From the NCBI GenBank assembly GCA_963277665.1, contig OY728130.1:1365414393-1365478392 (forward strand): a stretch of DNA of 64,000 nucleotides, read 5' to 3'. This DNA is from Viscum album (taxonomy: Eukaryota; Streptophyta; Magnoliopsida; Santalales; Viscaceae). The notes below the pieces were generated by a model, which made no database searches, was not told the DNA's origin, and was given only the letters and a program-made list of their open reading frames with translations. The position numbers were made by a program, and so were the translations under genes. The first letter of the stretch is position 1. Every line of letters begins with the position of its first letter. Positions 25,080 to 35,269 of the stretch are shown piece after piece.

Positions 25080-25690
25080 CTCTAAATCATCCCAAGTTTT
25101 CCCCTTTTTTTCTTCTGTTCCACATGACTAGCCACATTTGAGTTCTTCCCTAGATAATCTTTATTAATACATTTGTTGGATAGTCTTTGTATTCAACAAT
25201 TTTTCATGTAAAACTTATTCCATGAAATTTTTCTCAATATTTTCTCTCAATTGGGACACATGAAACTTAGTATGTAACCTACTATTTTTAGTGAGTAAGA
25301 AATTGTAAGAAATAGTCCCAATTTTCCCAATAATCACAAAAGTTACCATAGTACTAGGAATCCAACTTCTGGTTGATATTAGATTTAACCCTAGGTTTAT
25401 TATGTCTCAACTTGACCCTAACCATATCTCCATCCTAGTAGGTAATATCCCTTTGATGTTTATTTAAAAAATTCTCAATTAGCTATTGATCACTCTTTAT
25501 ATTCACTCAGTGTTGCTATAATGATTCATCTTTGATACTAACAATAACACAGGGTATGCCATTTAACTTCACATCATTCTTTATAAACACTTCAGCAACC
25601 ATTTTTTTTGTAGATTGTTGGGGTTAAAGTACCTCATGTGTCTCTTATTTAGGGGAATAATATATGTTTCAATGTATCTTAGGTATTAAA
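25080..25690 (-). pseudogene. Ty3/gypsy integrase fragment inside the CACTA element
   Basis: On the minus strand, a core piece reads MVAEVFIKNDVKLNGIP then VIVS (25600-25530), the block around the second catalytic residue, in which the Asp of the SD motif is replaced. After an internal deletion comes the C-terminal module: KHQRDITY, DGDMVRVKLRHNKP, NQKLD and YYGNF (about 25470-25330), equivalent to the GPY/F domain. KNSRLHTKFHVSQL-like residues follow in a shifted frame near 25250. Stops and shifts throughout. The type differs from the Tekay integrases in this window; it is nearer to other chromovirus types such as Reina or Galadriel, but I cannot settle which. Confidence 0.7.
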
Positions 25691-25911
25691 ACCAATTTCT
25701 TAAAAAATGCATGTTTTTAGAAAACAGAAGCCCATTTCAGGTTATATATCCCGAATTTATGATACAATCTTGTTTCAAAGTTTTCTTTATTTCCATTAAG
25801 ACTTCATTAATTTCTATCTCATAATTAACTAATTTGAGTTATACTCAACTTGTCTAGGAAACTTATATATGTAACTCTAATTACTTAGTTACTCTTCAAA
25901 AGCCATCTATA
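25691..25911. other. Unassigned AT-rich stretch upstream of the integrase fragment
   Basis: No recognisable frame. It may carry the decayed N-terminal part of the integrase on the minus strand. Confidence 0.3.
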
Positions 25912-26778
25912 GTAGGAGGCAGGGTGAGGGGGTATGGGGGGTTGCAAGATGGGGTGCAAGGGGGATGGTGCAGGTGGGGTACAAGGGGGATGGTGAAAGG
26001 GGGAGGGTGTAGGTGGGGTTAAAGGGGGAGGGTGCAGGGGGAGGGTGTAGGTGGGGTTAAAGGGGGAGGGTGAAGGGGGAGGGTGAAAGGTGGGTGAAAG
26101 GGGGAGGGTGCAGGTGGGGTGCAAGGGGGAGGGTGTAGGGGGAGGGTGTAAGGGGGAGGGTGTAGGGAGAGGGTGTAGGGGGAGGTAGCAGGGGGAGGGT
26201 GCAGGTGGGGTGCAAGGGGAAGGGTGCATGGGGAGGGTGAAGGGGGAGGGTGCAGGGTGAGGTGAAAGGGGGATAGTGCATGTGTGGTGTAAGGGGGAGG
26301 GTGCAGGGGGAGGGTGCAAGGTGGGGTGCAAGGGGGAGGGTGTAGGTGGGGTGGAGGTGGGGTGAAAGGGGGAGGGTGCAAGGGGGATGGTGCAGGTGGG
26401 GTGAAAGGGGGATGGTGCAGGTGGGGTGTAAGGGGGAGGGTGCAGGGGAAGGGTTCAAGGGGGGAGAGTGTAGGGGAAGGATTCAAGGGGGAGGGTGCAA
26501 GTGGAGTGAAAGGGGGAGGGTGCAAGGGGGAGGGTGTATGGGGGAGGGTGGAGGGGGAGGGTGTAGGTGGGGTGCAAGGGGGAGGGTGCATGGGGGAGGG
26601 TACAGGGGGAGGGTGTAGGTGGGGTGCAAGGGGTAGGGTGTAGGTGGGGTGAAAGGGGGAGGGTGTAGGGGGAGGGTGCAGGGGGAGAGTGAAGGTGGGG
26701 TTTAAGGGGGATGGTGCAGGTGGGGTGCAATGGGGAGGGTGCAAGGAGGGGCGTAAGGGGGATGGTGCACGGGGGAAA
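25912..26778 (+). repeat. G-rich minisatellite, 12-13 bp units
   Basis: About 870 bp built from two alternating units on the plus strand, GGGGGAGGGTGYA (13) and GGTGGGGTGCAA (12), with variants. Almost no C on the plus strand. Each unit gives G-runs of 3-5 at short spacing, a sequence class able to form G-quadruplexes and purine-rich triplexes. Open frames on both strands are by-products of the repeat. Confidence 0.9.
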
Positions 26779-26789
26779 CACCGGATGAA

Positions 26790-27004
26790 CGATGCTGTTT
26801 TTTATGGAATGGGAAGACCTATATCCATGGTTCAAAATCATGGCTATAGGTCTTGTGTGACTTTATCTTCTTCCATAGTTTGAAAACCGTGGATATAGGT
26901 TTTACCCTATAGCCACACCAATACCATCCACGGTTTAATGAACTGTGGCTATAACCTATAGCCACAGTTCTAAACCGCAGCTATAGCCTTATTTTGTAGT
27001 AGTG
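26790..27004 (-). repeat. Right terminal and subterminal repeats of the CACTA element
   Basis: Contains at least six copies of CTATAGCCACRGTT-like motifs in alternating orientation (for example 26890-26935 and 26940-26975) and ends GTAGTAGTG. Mirrors the left end. Confidence 0.8.
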
Positions 27005-29489
27005 TTTAATAAACTTTATTTTAGAATTTATTACATAAAGATACACTTAATACAACCCCAAAATATCATGTGGAATAGTTTCTTTGGGAAAATAGTTACA
27101 TAAAATAACAACTTGCAATATAAATACAGTAAAATTATTTAAAATCTCCATAATATGCACTTTTATTCCATGGATCTTCTAAAATTACATAGGATAACCT
27201 AGCGACGTACATAAGAATGGGGTGAGCTATAAATCCCAGTAAGGGAATAATATAAGGATAAAATGATGAAAATAATACATGTGAGTCAATAGGAATATAA
27301 AGGTAACATAATAGGGGTGATAATCATAATCTTGAATAGTGAGTTATGATATAACATGATAACATCAAGGAAACACAGGAATGTGGAAACAAAATAAAAC
27401 ATGACATCATAAACATAATTCAAGGATAACTACCAAGAATTCATAACATAGTGTTCTTAGGATAACATACCTTGAAACATACATGGTATCTCATGAGATA
27501 AAAACATTACCCAATGTATTGGAGGTCTATATAATTTTGGGTCAACCTATCACAATCATATCATTTACATGCATAAGTGTGCCACATAGATCATAAAACA
27601 TAAATATGCAATTAATTAATTTTAAAACCATGGTAAAGGAGTGTGGATTAAATAAATATAAGTACCCAATAAATTAAGTATATGTACATCTTGGTGAATT
27701 CCCTATAGTAGAAATGGGGATGAGTATTCACTACACAAATGTTTGGCATGGAAAAGCTTAGGATAATTTCGATAGCATAACATGGGTATATAAAGATTCA
27801 TGTAAGGGGTATATGAGAGTTAAAGGAGTCTATGATCACTTTGAAATCATAAATATTGTAATAGGTATGTTTAAAAACATTTCCCAATATGAAAAATTGA
27901 AAAAAAGATATAAAATAAAGAAGGTTCTTGAATAAAGAGGAGGAGAGGCTCCCTTACCTTGAAAGGGAACTTCTAAAAGCCTGAGAGGAGCTTATTAAGA
28001 GATTATGAGAACCTTAAGAGGGATATATAAAGGTAAGTGTGAAGTAAATTTTTTCTCCAAGGGTTTTGAGTGAATAGGAATGGGAGGTTGGGTGAGTTTA
28101 TATAGAAAAAGAGAGGAGAATTATTTATTAATTTCTAAGCATAGTTTTTTGGCTCTATATGATAAATTAATCCAAAACACAAACTATCTCATGATTTTTA
28201 CCAGGTTTTCTACAAAAGAGGAGTTTATTTCATCATTTTATAAGTCTAAGAATCTAAATCATTAAAATAATACTCATGGTGATGTGAAAGTGAGTCTTGT
28301 TTATAAAGAATTTACTTTAAAACCTTAATATAGGTTTTGGAGGATTCGTTAAGGGTTTATAAAATTAATAAAATAAATTAAAAAACACATTGTTTTAAAC
28401 CGGAAACATAATTTTAGTCGTGTATTATATTTATAGTAATTATTACGTTACTTTTGTACTTTTATGATGTGATAATACATTCTACATAATTATATCGTAT
28501 TTAATTTTTACCCAAAAATTTGACTGTCCCAAAAAATTATGAAAAAATAACTGTTGGATAATTTTTACATAATGAATTGAAAAACAATATCTATTTTTTA
28601 AAAATAATTATCTAAATATAAAAATTTACACTTTTAAATAAAAAATCCACATTTATTGAAAAATAATGGTTTTTTTGACAATAACAGTTTTCTTCCCCTT
28701 ATAAAAATTACATTTACTTCATAAAATTATATTATAAATCATATTTAATAAATATTATTTTATTAAAATATAATTTATTTAAAAAGTTCTATAATTCATC
28801 AAAAATACTATTTTTATTAAAACTATATATTTCCCAAAAATACAATTTGTGTTTCATCATATCAAAATCTAATTTTTATCAAACTCATTATCTAATCATT
28901 TAAAATTAATAATAAAAAAGAATAAATATAATCCTTATTTTATTACAAATAAAATATAAAAATTCATACTATTAGAGTTTAGATACGTATCACCTTATTA
29001 CACCATTGAATTCTCTAAGGGTAATGTGTGAAATGGTGAGATTTTATTATAGTGGTTTGAAAAACATGGTTTGGTCCATGATCTTGATGAGCTTGAACTT
29101 CTCTATTAAATAGTTTTTCTCATTATTTATTTATTGAATATTAGATTGGGCTAGGTCAAAGGCAATTCCTAGTGATTCCATCTACCTCGGAAGCTCTGAT
29201 ATATGGGTTTCATAGGGTACAATCCTACTGGTTGAGGCCATCGCTTCCTTTATCTATATCAATTGGACTTCATAATAACCCTTAATATATGCTAATCATA
29301 TGGCCATTGTATAACGACTATACTATCAATGGTTATGACACTTAGAAATCTTTTAAATCCTAAAATATATAACTTATAATGGTATAAAATAACCAAATTA
29401 GTACACATGTTTTCTATTACTACATTAATTAATAATATATTTATTCTTTCAAAAAGGGGATTTAATTTATAAAAGTTCAGGTTATTATA
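27005..29489 (-). mobile_element. 5' LTR of the full chromovirus (main part)
   Basis: Homologous to 11193-13667 along its length. Starts with the TTT duplication at 27005. TATA CTATATAAAC (minus) lies at 28105-28096, donor-like CAAG/GTAAGGG at 27958/27957 and acceptor-like GCTAG/GTTATCC at 27199/27198. The outer end near 29489 is degraded and placed from homology. Confidence 0.82.
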
Positions 29490-29690
29490 AATCCCTCCAA
29501 TATCATGGTTTCCAATCCCACCCACCCGCACGCCATGTTCATTGTAGAGAAGTTGGTGTAAAGAGATAAGAATGATTCTAGGGGGGATAAACTCATGGAA
29601 ATTCTCACGAAGTCACTTGGGCACACCAAGTTTCAAGAGCCTCACATGAAGATTGGCGTTATTGAGATCTGGTGAACGTGATAAAAAATG
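29490..29690 (+). pseudogene. RNase H tail of the split Ty1/copia element
   Basis: The plus strand encodes DKLMEILTKSLGHTKFQE then MKIGVIEIW (29590-29670), the end of copia RNase H. It is the right half of the element whose gag-integrase is at 8934-11175, separated by the chromovirus. RT and most of RNase H (roughly 1 kb or more) are missing between the halves, so DNA was lost before or after the chromovirus inserted. Confidence 0.82.
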
Positions 29691-29706
29691 TGGGAGGGGG
29701 TGATAT
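29691..29706 (+). promoter_or_regulatory. Polypurine tract of the split copia element
   Basis: TGGGAGGGGGTGATAT lies just before the LTR start at 29707. Confidence 0.75.
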
Positions 29707-30009
29707 TGTTGGCTAATTTACATGTGGTTATTAATTTCAACATTACTTTTCATCTCCCATTATTTCCAACCTTTATTTTTTTTATTTTATGGATCAACGT
29801 GGTTTAAACTAATTAAGGATCCTGCATGGTTTTAAATTACATTGTAAATACATCTAACTTTTTTGTGTATATAATGCAATGAAAAACCCACCAGAAAAGA
29901 ATCTCGTTTTATGGTGCACAAAAAAATATCTTGAGTCCCAGTTTTTCCTTTATCCTTCCAAGGTGTTCATCTATGTTCATGGATGTTTACTAGTCAGGAA
30001 TCCCCAACA
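29707..30009 (+). mobile_element. 3' LTR (303 bp) of the split copia element
   Basis: Begins TGTTGG and ends CCAACA, a perfect 6-bp inverted terminus, directly after the polypurine tract. Short LTRs of this size suit this copia type. The base five following are TTAGC; the partner duplication would lie beyond the lost 5' end. Confidence 0.85.
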
Positions 30010-30932
30010 TTAGCTACAATTCCTTTAATTAAGTTGACCTATAACCTTCCCTATTAGGTTAGTTTAGTTTCTCTTTCATTTTTATAATTTTTAAAAATGT
30101 TTTTTATCATCTATTTTTATAAATATACTAATAATTCATCTTATTTTACCTAATATAATATCACACACACACACATGTTATTTAAAATATATGATTTTAT
30201 CATTCCTATATCACTAATTACTATTTTAAACCCTTTAGATAGTTTTGGATAGGTTAGCCTATGATTTTATGTTTTTATTTTCTTATCATTTTATATTACA
30301 TTAACTAATTTCAATTTCAAGAACATAGTTATCTATAAATTTTATTTTCATATAAATACTTTCCCTTAATGTTATATTTTTTAGGTACAATTATGTTTTT
30401 AATTTTATTCCTTCTCATATTTAATTTATCTATCCCATTTCCACCCACCCATTCTTTCTTTACACCGATTTTTTTATTAAACAAACCATTTAAAATATTC
30501 TTTTAATTTAATGTTTAAACACTTTTATACATTTAACATGTATTATTGGTGTAACCTTATCATACAATCACAAATATGTTGTAAAAATCATTCAACTACA
30601 AAGAGAATTGTAAGGAAGAATGATTACGGAGAATATCAGTGTCACAAAAAAGACCTTTTACTATAAATATTTATTTAGTTATATTGTTGAGATATATGTC
30701 AATTTATTTTTTAAAATTTAATTTAAAACTGTATATTCAATATCTTTGACTAATGTGTTTTAGGTATTTGTATCTCTTTTAACAACAACAAACAATGCAC
30801 CTTACATTTTCTAAGTGGATATAACTTTATAAACTGATACACACTCAAATACTTAAAATTGGTTAGCATTATTTATTTTATATACTCATGGTCTATTTAA
30901 TTATCTATCTTTATATTGAAATCTATCATCTA
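30010..30932. other. AT-rich intergenic sequence
   Basis: About 920 bp with no recognisable frame or element end. Contains a short (CA)n run near 30163-30176. It may be flanking DNA of the copia element. Confidence 0.5.
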
Positions 30933-31272
30933 GGGCCTTGTTTGGAAGACAGGAACCAGATAAATTCATGTTTGGTACGCTACTAATGGAACCCCTGTTC
31001 CATTAAACAATGGAATTGAGATTCTATCCAAATTGGGCGGAACAAATGGTTCCATCTTAAAATGGAAATATATGTCATTATAGTAAGTTTTGATTGCCCA
31101 CCCTTCCCTTCCCTTCCACTATAATCGCCCCTCTCCTCCCTCTCCATAGATGTTCCTTTACTCTTGTTCCCATCACCATCTCCCCCCACTCCTTTGGATC
31201 TCACCCACTCCGGCTACCACTGCACACTGTCATTATAGAAACCTCCATGCTTGACGACCCTTTAAACACCCC
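30933..31272. mobile_element. Candidate Tourist-like (PIF/Harbinger) MITE
   Basis: Left end GGGCCTTGTTTGG; right end, reverse complemented, GGGGTGTTTAAAGGG. A three-base direct repeat CTA flanks it (30930-30932 and 31273-31275). About 340 bp with no coding capacity. Ends and length fit Tourist-type MITEs, though the inverted repeats are imperfect. Confidence 0.5.
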
Positions 31273-31303
31273 CTATATTATACCATACTAAAAAACCTAA
31301 TAT

Positions 31304-31632
31304 CACTACTATAGATATAGGTTTTAATAGTACTATAAATAGCCTTAATCAATGCTAAAAAAGCACTGATGTTGTATGTGTATTTAAAAGCTGATGAATT
31401 TTATCAATGCTATTTTTATCACTGATAAAAGGTCACTTAATCAATATTTAAAGAAAACTTATAAAGGGGATCCTTTAATAATTCTAGTTTAGAACTGATA
31501 AAGGGGGACCTTTATCAGTGCTTTTTTTAGTGTTGATAAAGGGGACACATTATCAGTACGTTTTTAGTACTGATAAAGTGACCATTTATCAGTTCTATTT
31601 CTAGCACTGATAAAATCTTGGATGTAGCAGTG
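31304..31632. mobile_element. CACTA-type MITE, 329 bp
   Basis: Left end CACTACTATAGATATAGG; right end, reverse complemented, CACTGCTACATCCAAG. Flanking trinucleotides TAT and TAC are a near-perfect 3-bp duplication. The interior is made of inverted and direct copies of a TTATCAGTRCT-like word (for example near 31430, 31514, 31560, 31590), the subterminal-repeat pattern of CACTA elements. No coding sequence. Confidence 0.72.
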
Positions 31633-31689
31633 TACAACTAAAACTACAACACACTACAACATCAAATAGAAAATTTAAATTCAATTATT

Positions 31690-32741
31690 TTGGGTAAGTG
31701 TAAATGTCTAACTTAATTAGTGAGGTATTTTCAAATCTACAACAGTTATATTTTAAATCATTTATTACAAAGTCAGAGCATTTAAGGATACTAATGAGTA
31801 CAAGGATTGATTTATGAATATCCAAAAACAACTAATTAGATAAGTTTTCCTCTTTAAGAAGAAGATTAACTCGTAGATATAAAAATGTAGTTTGTGTACA
31901 TGAAATACATAGTGATATACTAAGGGCTTACTCTGACATACTACAAAACAGAACCCTTCCACAACACTCTATTTTATGACCTATCAATGAAACACTTGGA
32001 TGAATCTTTTCAAAGAAATATTTGAAGATAATTAATCAAACTAATCTAATCATATTTATTTTCTTCAAAATTTCTCTCTTATCATATATTTCTCTCTCTT
32101 CTTTAGCTTATTTTTGAGCTATGTTTTCATTACTCTGTTTATTCATTAGCACAGGCTCATGAACTATATTGAAGAGTACTAGATACTCTTTCCTTTATTA
32201 TTTTACTCTTGTTATCCCATATATATAACCATGTAAGAGGTTGTGTGTTTCCTGGACTGTTGTGTGCAGTTTGTGTCTATAAAAACCCGATCCAGGTTTT
32301 GGATCCATTTATTTGTTTAATAAAATATTTGAAAGTGGGTGATTTTCAAGTGGAGAGGATTAGGTCTCATCTTGTGTCTGAACATATTTTTTTATTCTAA
32401 TGTGTGTTTTATTTTTTTGTTTACTCTATTTAAAAAAAATCAGTTTTAATTTTCAAAAACTAAATTTCAAAACATTACTTTGATAGTTAGATTTAATAAG
32501 TGTTTTATATACAGTGTTTAAAGTAATTAGTTATATTTTAAAAGTTATAGTAATTTTGAAATTGTTTTAACTGGGATATGATTGAACTTTTGAGAAATAT
32601 TTCAAAAACTTTGAATTATATATTTATACTATTTTAGTTAACAAGACTATTTTAAAACTTAAGGATTTTATTTTAAATCTTTAAAAAAAATATTATTTGG
32701 AAACTCAATTCACCTCCTCTTGAGTTATCCACTTCAACCAA
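31690..32741 (+). mobile_element. 5' LTR of copia element A, first third missing
   Basis: Homologous to 43764-44826 of the intact LTR, for example the shared ACATAGTGATATACTAAGG (about 31908 and 43987) and CCCATATATA blocks. About 540 bp of the LTR start are absent; the homology begins near 31690, close to the MITE at 31304-31632. Confidence 0.78.
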
Positions 32742-32743
32742 AA

Positions 32744-32755
32744 TTTGGTATCAAA
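32744..32755 (+). promoter_or_regulatory. Primer-binding site of copia element A, tRNA-iMet type
   Basis: TTGGTATCAAAT immediately after the LTR, matching the site at 44829-44840. Confidence 0.75.
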
Positions 32756-32835
32756 TGTTTTTATTACTTTTAACTATGATAATTTTTTTACCAAAAAGAT
32801 CAAATTTTTTGTTTATTCTAAATTTATATCTTTAT

Positions 32836-33696
32836 GGATAACAATAGACTTGAGGGGATTAATACTAACATACATCCTTATTTAATGGTTCAAACAATAC
32901 TCAATGTAATATTAAAATGAAAATACATTTTGAAAGGATGGGGTTTGATATTTCGATTGTAATAGAGGACAAATATGAAAAGACTAAAGCTGATAGAGAT
33001 TATTAGAGTGATTCCATTAACGCTTCTTATGATTGTAATTACAAATATATGAATGTATTATATTGTAAATTAAGAGAATATGAATTTAATTTTATTTCTT
33101 CATGTTATTCTACTTATTAAATCTTGGATACACTTGCCGTGTCTCATGAAGGAACCTTAAATGTTAATGAAATATTCCTGAATACCTATACTATTAAATA
33201 TGATACTTTTAAAATTAAAGTTGGTTAATCAATTTTGGACAGGTATCTCACGTTAAAAAAATTTCAATATGATGCATGAACTTGGAAAGAAAATTGACTA
33301 CAAATTTTGAGTGATGAGACTCTTGCGATGATTACTAGATTAATGGATAAAAAATCCTATCTCCATTTGAGAATCATGATATATAATAAAATTGTCAGTA
33401 AAGGAGCTGATTAGTAAACCCATGATGTATGAGGAAGAGTTTAAATTGAACAAATAAGATGATAAACCAAAGAGAAAATTAGTTTCTTTAAAAAATTATG
33501 AGCCAAAGTTGAAGAAGAAAATCAAAGAATATAGTTCAAGTGAGGATGAGTCACCCTCTCATGGTGATGAGGAGATGGTTCATCTAGCCAAGAGATTTAA
33601 GAATCCTTATAGAAAGAAATAAGAATCAACCAAGATAAGTGACTTATTATTAATGCAAGAGGAAAATTCATATCAAATATGAATGTATGAAATTAA
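32836..33696 (+). pseudogene. gag of copia element A, first part
   Basis: Plus-strand copia gag remnant starting at an ATG (MDNNRLEGINTNI). Later parts match element B: LDTLAVSHEGT (about 33123), a NFNMMHELGKKID block, then an acidic Lys/Glu-rich region YSSSEDES-like near 33530 ending before the CACTA-like insertion. Several stops and shifts. The nucleocapsid part is displaced to the right of the insertion. Confidence 0.75.
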
Positions 33697-34496
33697 CATA
33701 ACTAAAAAATTCACCTATGCCCACAGTCAAAAACCATTTCTATAAAGGTAAAAACTATGGCTATATCCAATAGCCATAGTGCAGCTAGCCATGGATCCTA
33801 TTGGTGTGGGATTAGGACCATAGCTATAAGCATAGTTTAAAGGTATATAACTATGGTTTTATAGCATGGAAATAAACCTATAGCCATGGTTTTAAACTTT
33901 GGAAATAGGGATATAACCACAATTTTACATAGAAGAAATATCCTTATAGATATGGTTTCAAAACCATGGAAATAGACCTATCTCCATGGTTTGAAACCAT
34001 GGAAATATGACTATTTCCACAACGAACAACCATGACTATAACCTTTTAAACCATGGCTATATACTTCCAAAAAAAAATTCACCAGTCATATTTGAACCCT
34101 AGAACCCCTATATCAAAATCAAGGTTCTTAACCACTTATCTAAAGATAATTATATATATATATATATATATTATATTTTTCAAAACCATGGAAATAGGCT
34201 AAAAACTACGGCAATAGGTTTTCCCATGCCCTTATCATGGGAAATTTTTTCCCGAACTTGCGTGGGAAACCTATAGAAACTATTTACTAGAAACATGGAT
34301 ATAGGTTGGTTCTATATCCATAGTTATAGATAACTGTGGATATATCCTCTAAATAATTACCTATATCCATGAATTCCCAAAAATGCAGCTATAGGTTGGC
34401 CTATAGCCATGGTTTTTGAAAAACTGTGGCTATAAGTGTTGCCTATAGCCATAATTTTTGAAAAAACCAAGTATATGTGGATATTTTCTAATAGTG
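33697..34496. mobile_element. CACTA-like non-autonomous element, 800 bp, in copia gag
   Basis: Left end CATAACTAAAAAATTCACC, a mutated CACTACTAGAAAA terminus; right end, reverse complemented, CACTATTAGAAAATATCC. It is flanked by TAA (33694-33696 and 34497-34499). Element B shows the empty site at 45843-45845, and removing the insert restores that sequence order. The interior consists of inverted copies of CCATGGCTATAG-like motifs similar to those in the big CACTA element, plus a TA microsatellite at 34151-34172. Confidence 0.82.
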
Positions 34497-35243
34497 TAAA
34501 ATATAAGAAAAGGTATGAAGAAAAAGTAAAGAGACAAAGTAAAGATATAAAAGAAACCTAGAGTACCTATGAGGACAGTTCTAGTGAGTCTAGATGAAGC
34601 AGAGAAGACAATAATGACAAGGTAAACATGTGATTTATGGAAAACAAATTTGAGGTAATAAATACTATCTTTAAACCTCTTTATCATATTTATAATATCT
34701 ATAAAAATAAAAATAATGATCAAAATATGAAAATTTATTATTATTTTTTGAATATTTCAATGTACCAGAATAAAATTTTAATGAAATTAAAGATAAGTAT
34801 AAAAATTAAATGAATAACATGTTTTATCTATTTATATTGAATATGATATTCCTGTAGAAAAATAAAATAATGGAAATTTATTAAAATAGAACAATGAACC
34901 TAAAATATAAAATTAGAAACTTAAAAAGGATCTTGAAAGGTTTATAAATGGGAGAGAAATATTGAGTTTGATTCTTGGTAAACAAACCACACCTAAGTAC
35001 ACAATTGGGATTGGATACCAGTCCAGTCAAAGGAAAATTTATAAAAATAAGTTTATTCCTAGATTAATCTCTTCCAGTTCTATAAATAGTTTATATTCTT
35101 TTGGTCCTAATAAAGTGTTTATTTCTAAGATTCTTAGGTCTGCTTATGGTAAACCTGTTAAATATCTTTGGATTCCAAAATCTCTTATTGCTAACTTTTC
35201 TGGACCCAAGAAAGTGTGGGAACCAAAATCATTTCTTGTCTAA
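34497..35243 (+). pseudogene. gag end and gag-pol spacer of copia element A
   Basis: Continues the copia frame after the insertion. The open stretch 34962-35243 (IGIGYQSSQRKIYKNKF ... VWEPKSF) is homologous to 46306-46587 of element B and lies just before the protease, as in SIRE-like elements. Stops and shifts elsewhere. Confidence 0.7.
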
Positions 35244-35269
35244 TTTTTTTATAAGAAACGTTCTTGAAG

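Larger units (their letters stand above)
18693..27004. mobile_element. CACTA (En/Spm-type) DNA transposon, 8.3 kb, apparently non-autonomous
   Basis: The left end reads CACTAATAGAATT; the right end, reverse complemented, reads CACTACTACAAAAT. The element is flanked by a 3-bp duplication TTT (18690-18692 and 27005-27007), as CACTA transposases make. Removing it rejoins CCCATATTTTAATA exactly as found in the sister LTR at 11183-11196. Subterminal copies of a CTATAGCCACGGTTT-like motif in both orientations lie at 18720-18770 and 26810-26995, typical of transposase-binding repeats in this superfamily. I find no TNP2-like transposase. The interior contains low-complexity tracts and a gypsy integrase fragment. 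Confidence 0.9.
11176..29489 (-). mobile_element. Full-structure Tekay-like chromovirus, interrupted by a CACTA element
   Basis: Read leftward: 5' LTR (29489-27005 continuing at 18692-18677), primer site, gag, protease, RT, RNase H, integrase with chromodomain, polypurine tract and 3' LTR (13667-11176). Without the 8.3-kb CACTA insertion it is about 10.0 kb, normal for this lineage. It sits inside a copia element whose other half resumes at 29490. The two LTRs differ at roughly one position in eight over a 130-bp stretch I compared by eye (11300-11430 against 27110-27240), so the insertion is old. I could not define a clean 5-bp target duplication. Confidence 0.85.

Noticed and set aside
25885..26841. 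Long Pro/His/Thr-rich open frames on the minus strand (up to 241 residues) and Gly-rich frames on plus, resembling cell-wall proteins
   Set aside because: They lie wholly in the G-rich minisatellite, exist in several overlapping phases on both strands, and simply translate the 12-13 bp units.
34430..34723. 97-residue minus-strand frame with a hydrophobic composition
   Set aside because: It spans the CACTA-like end and copia gag on the opposite strand, so it is a shadow frame.
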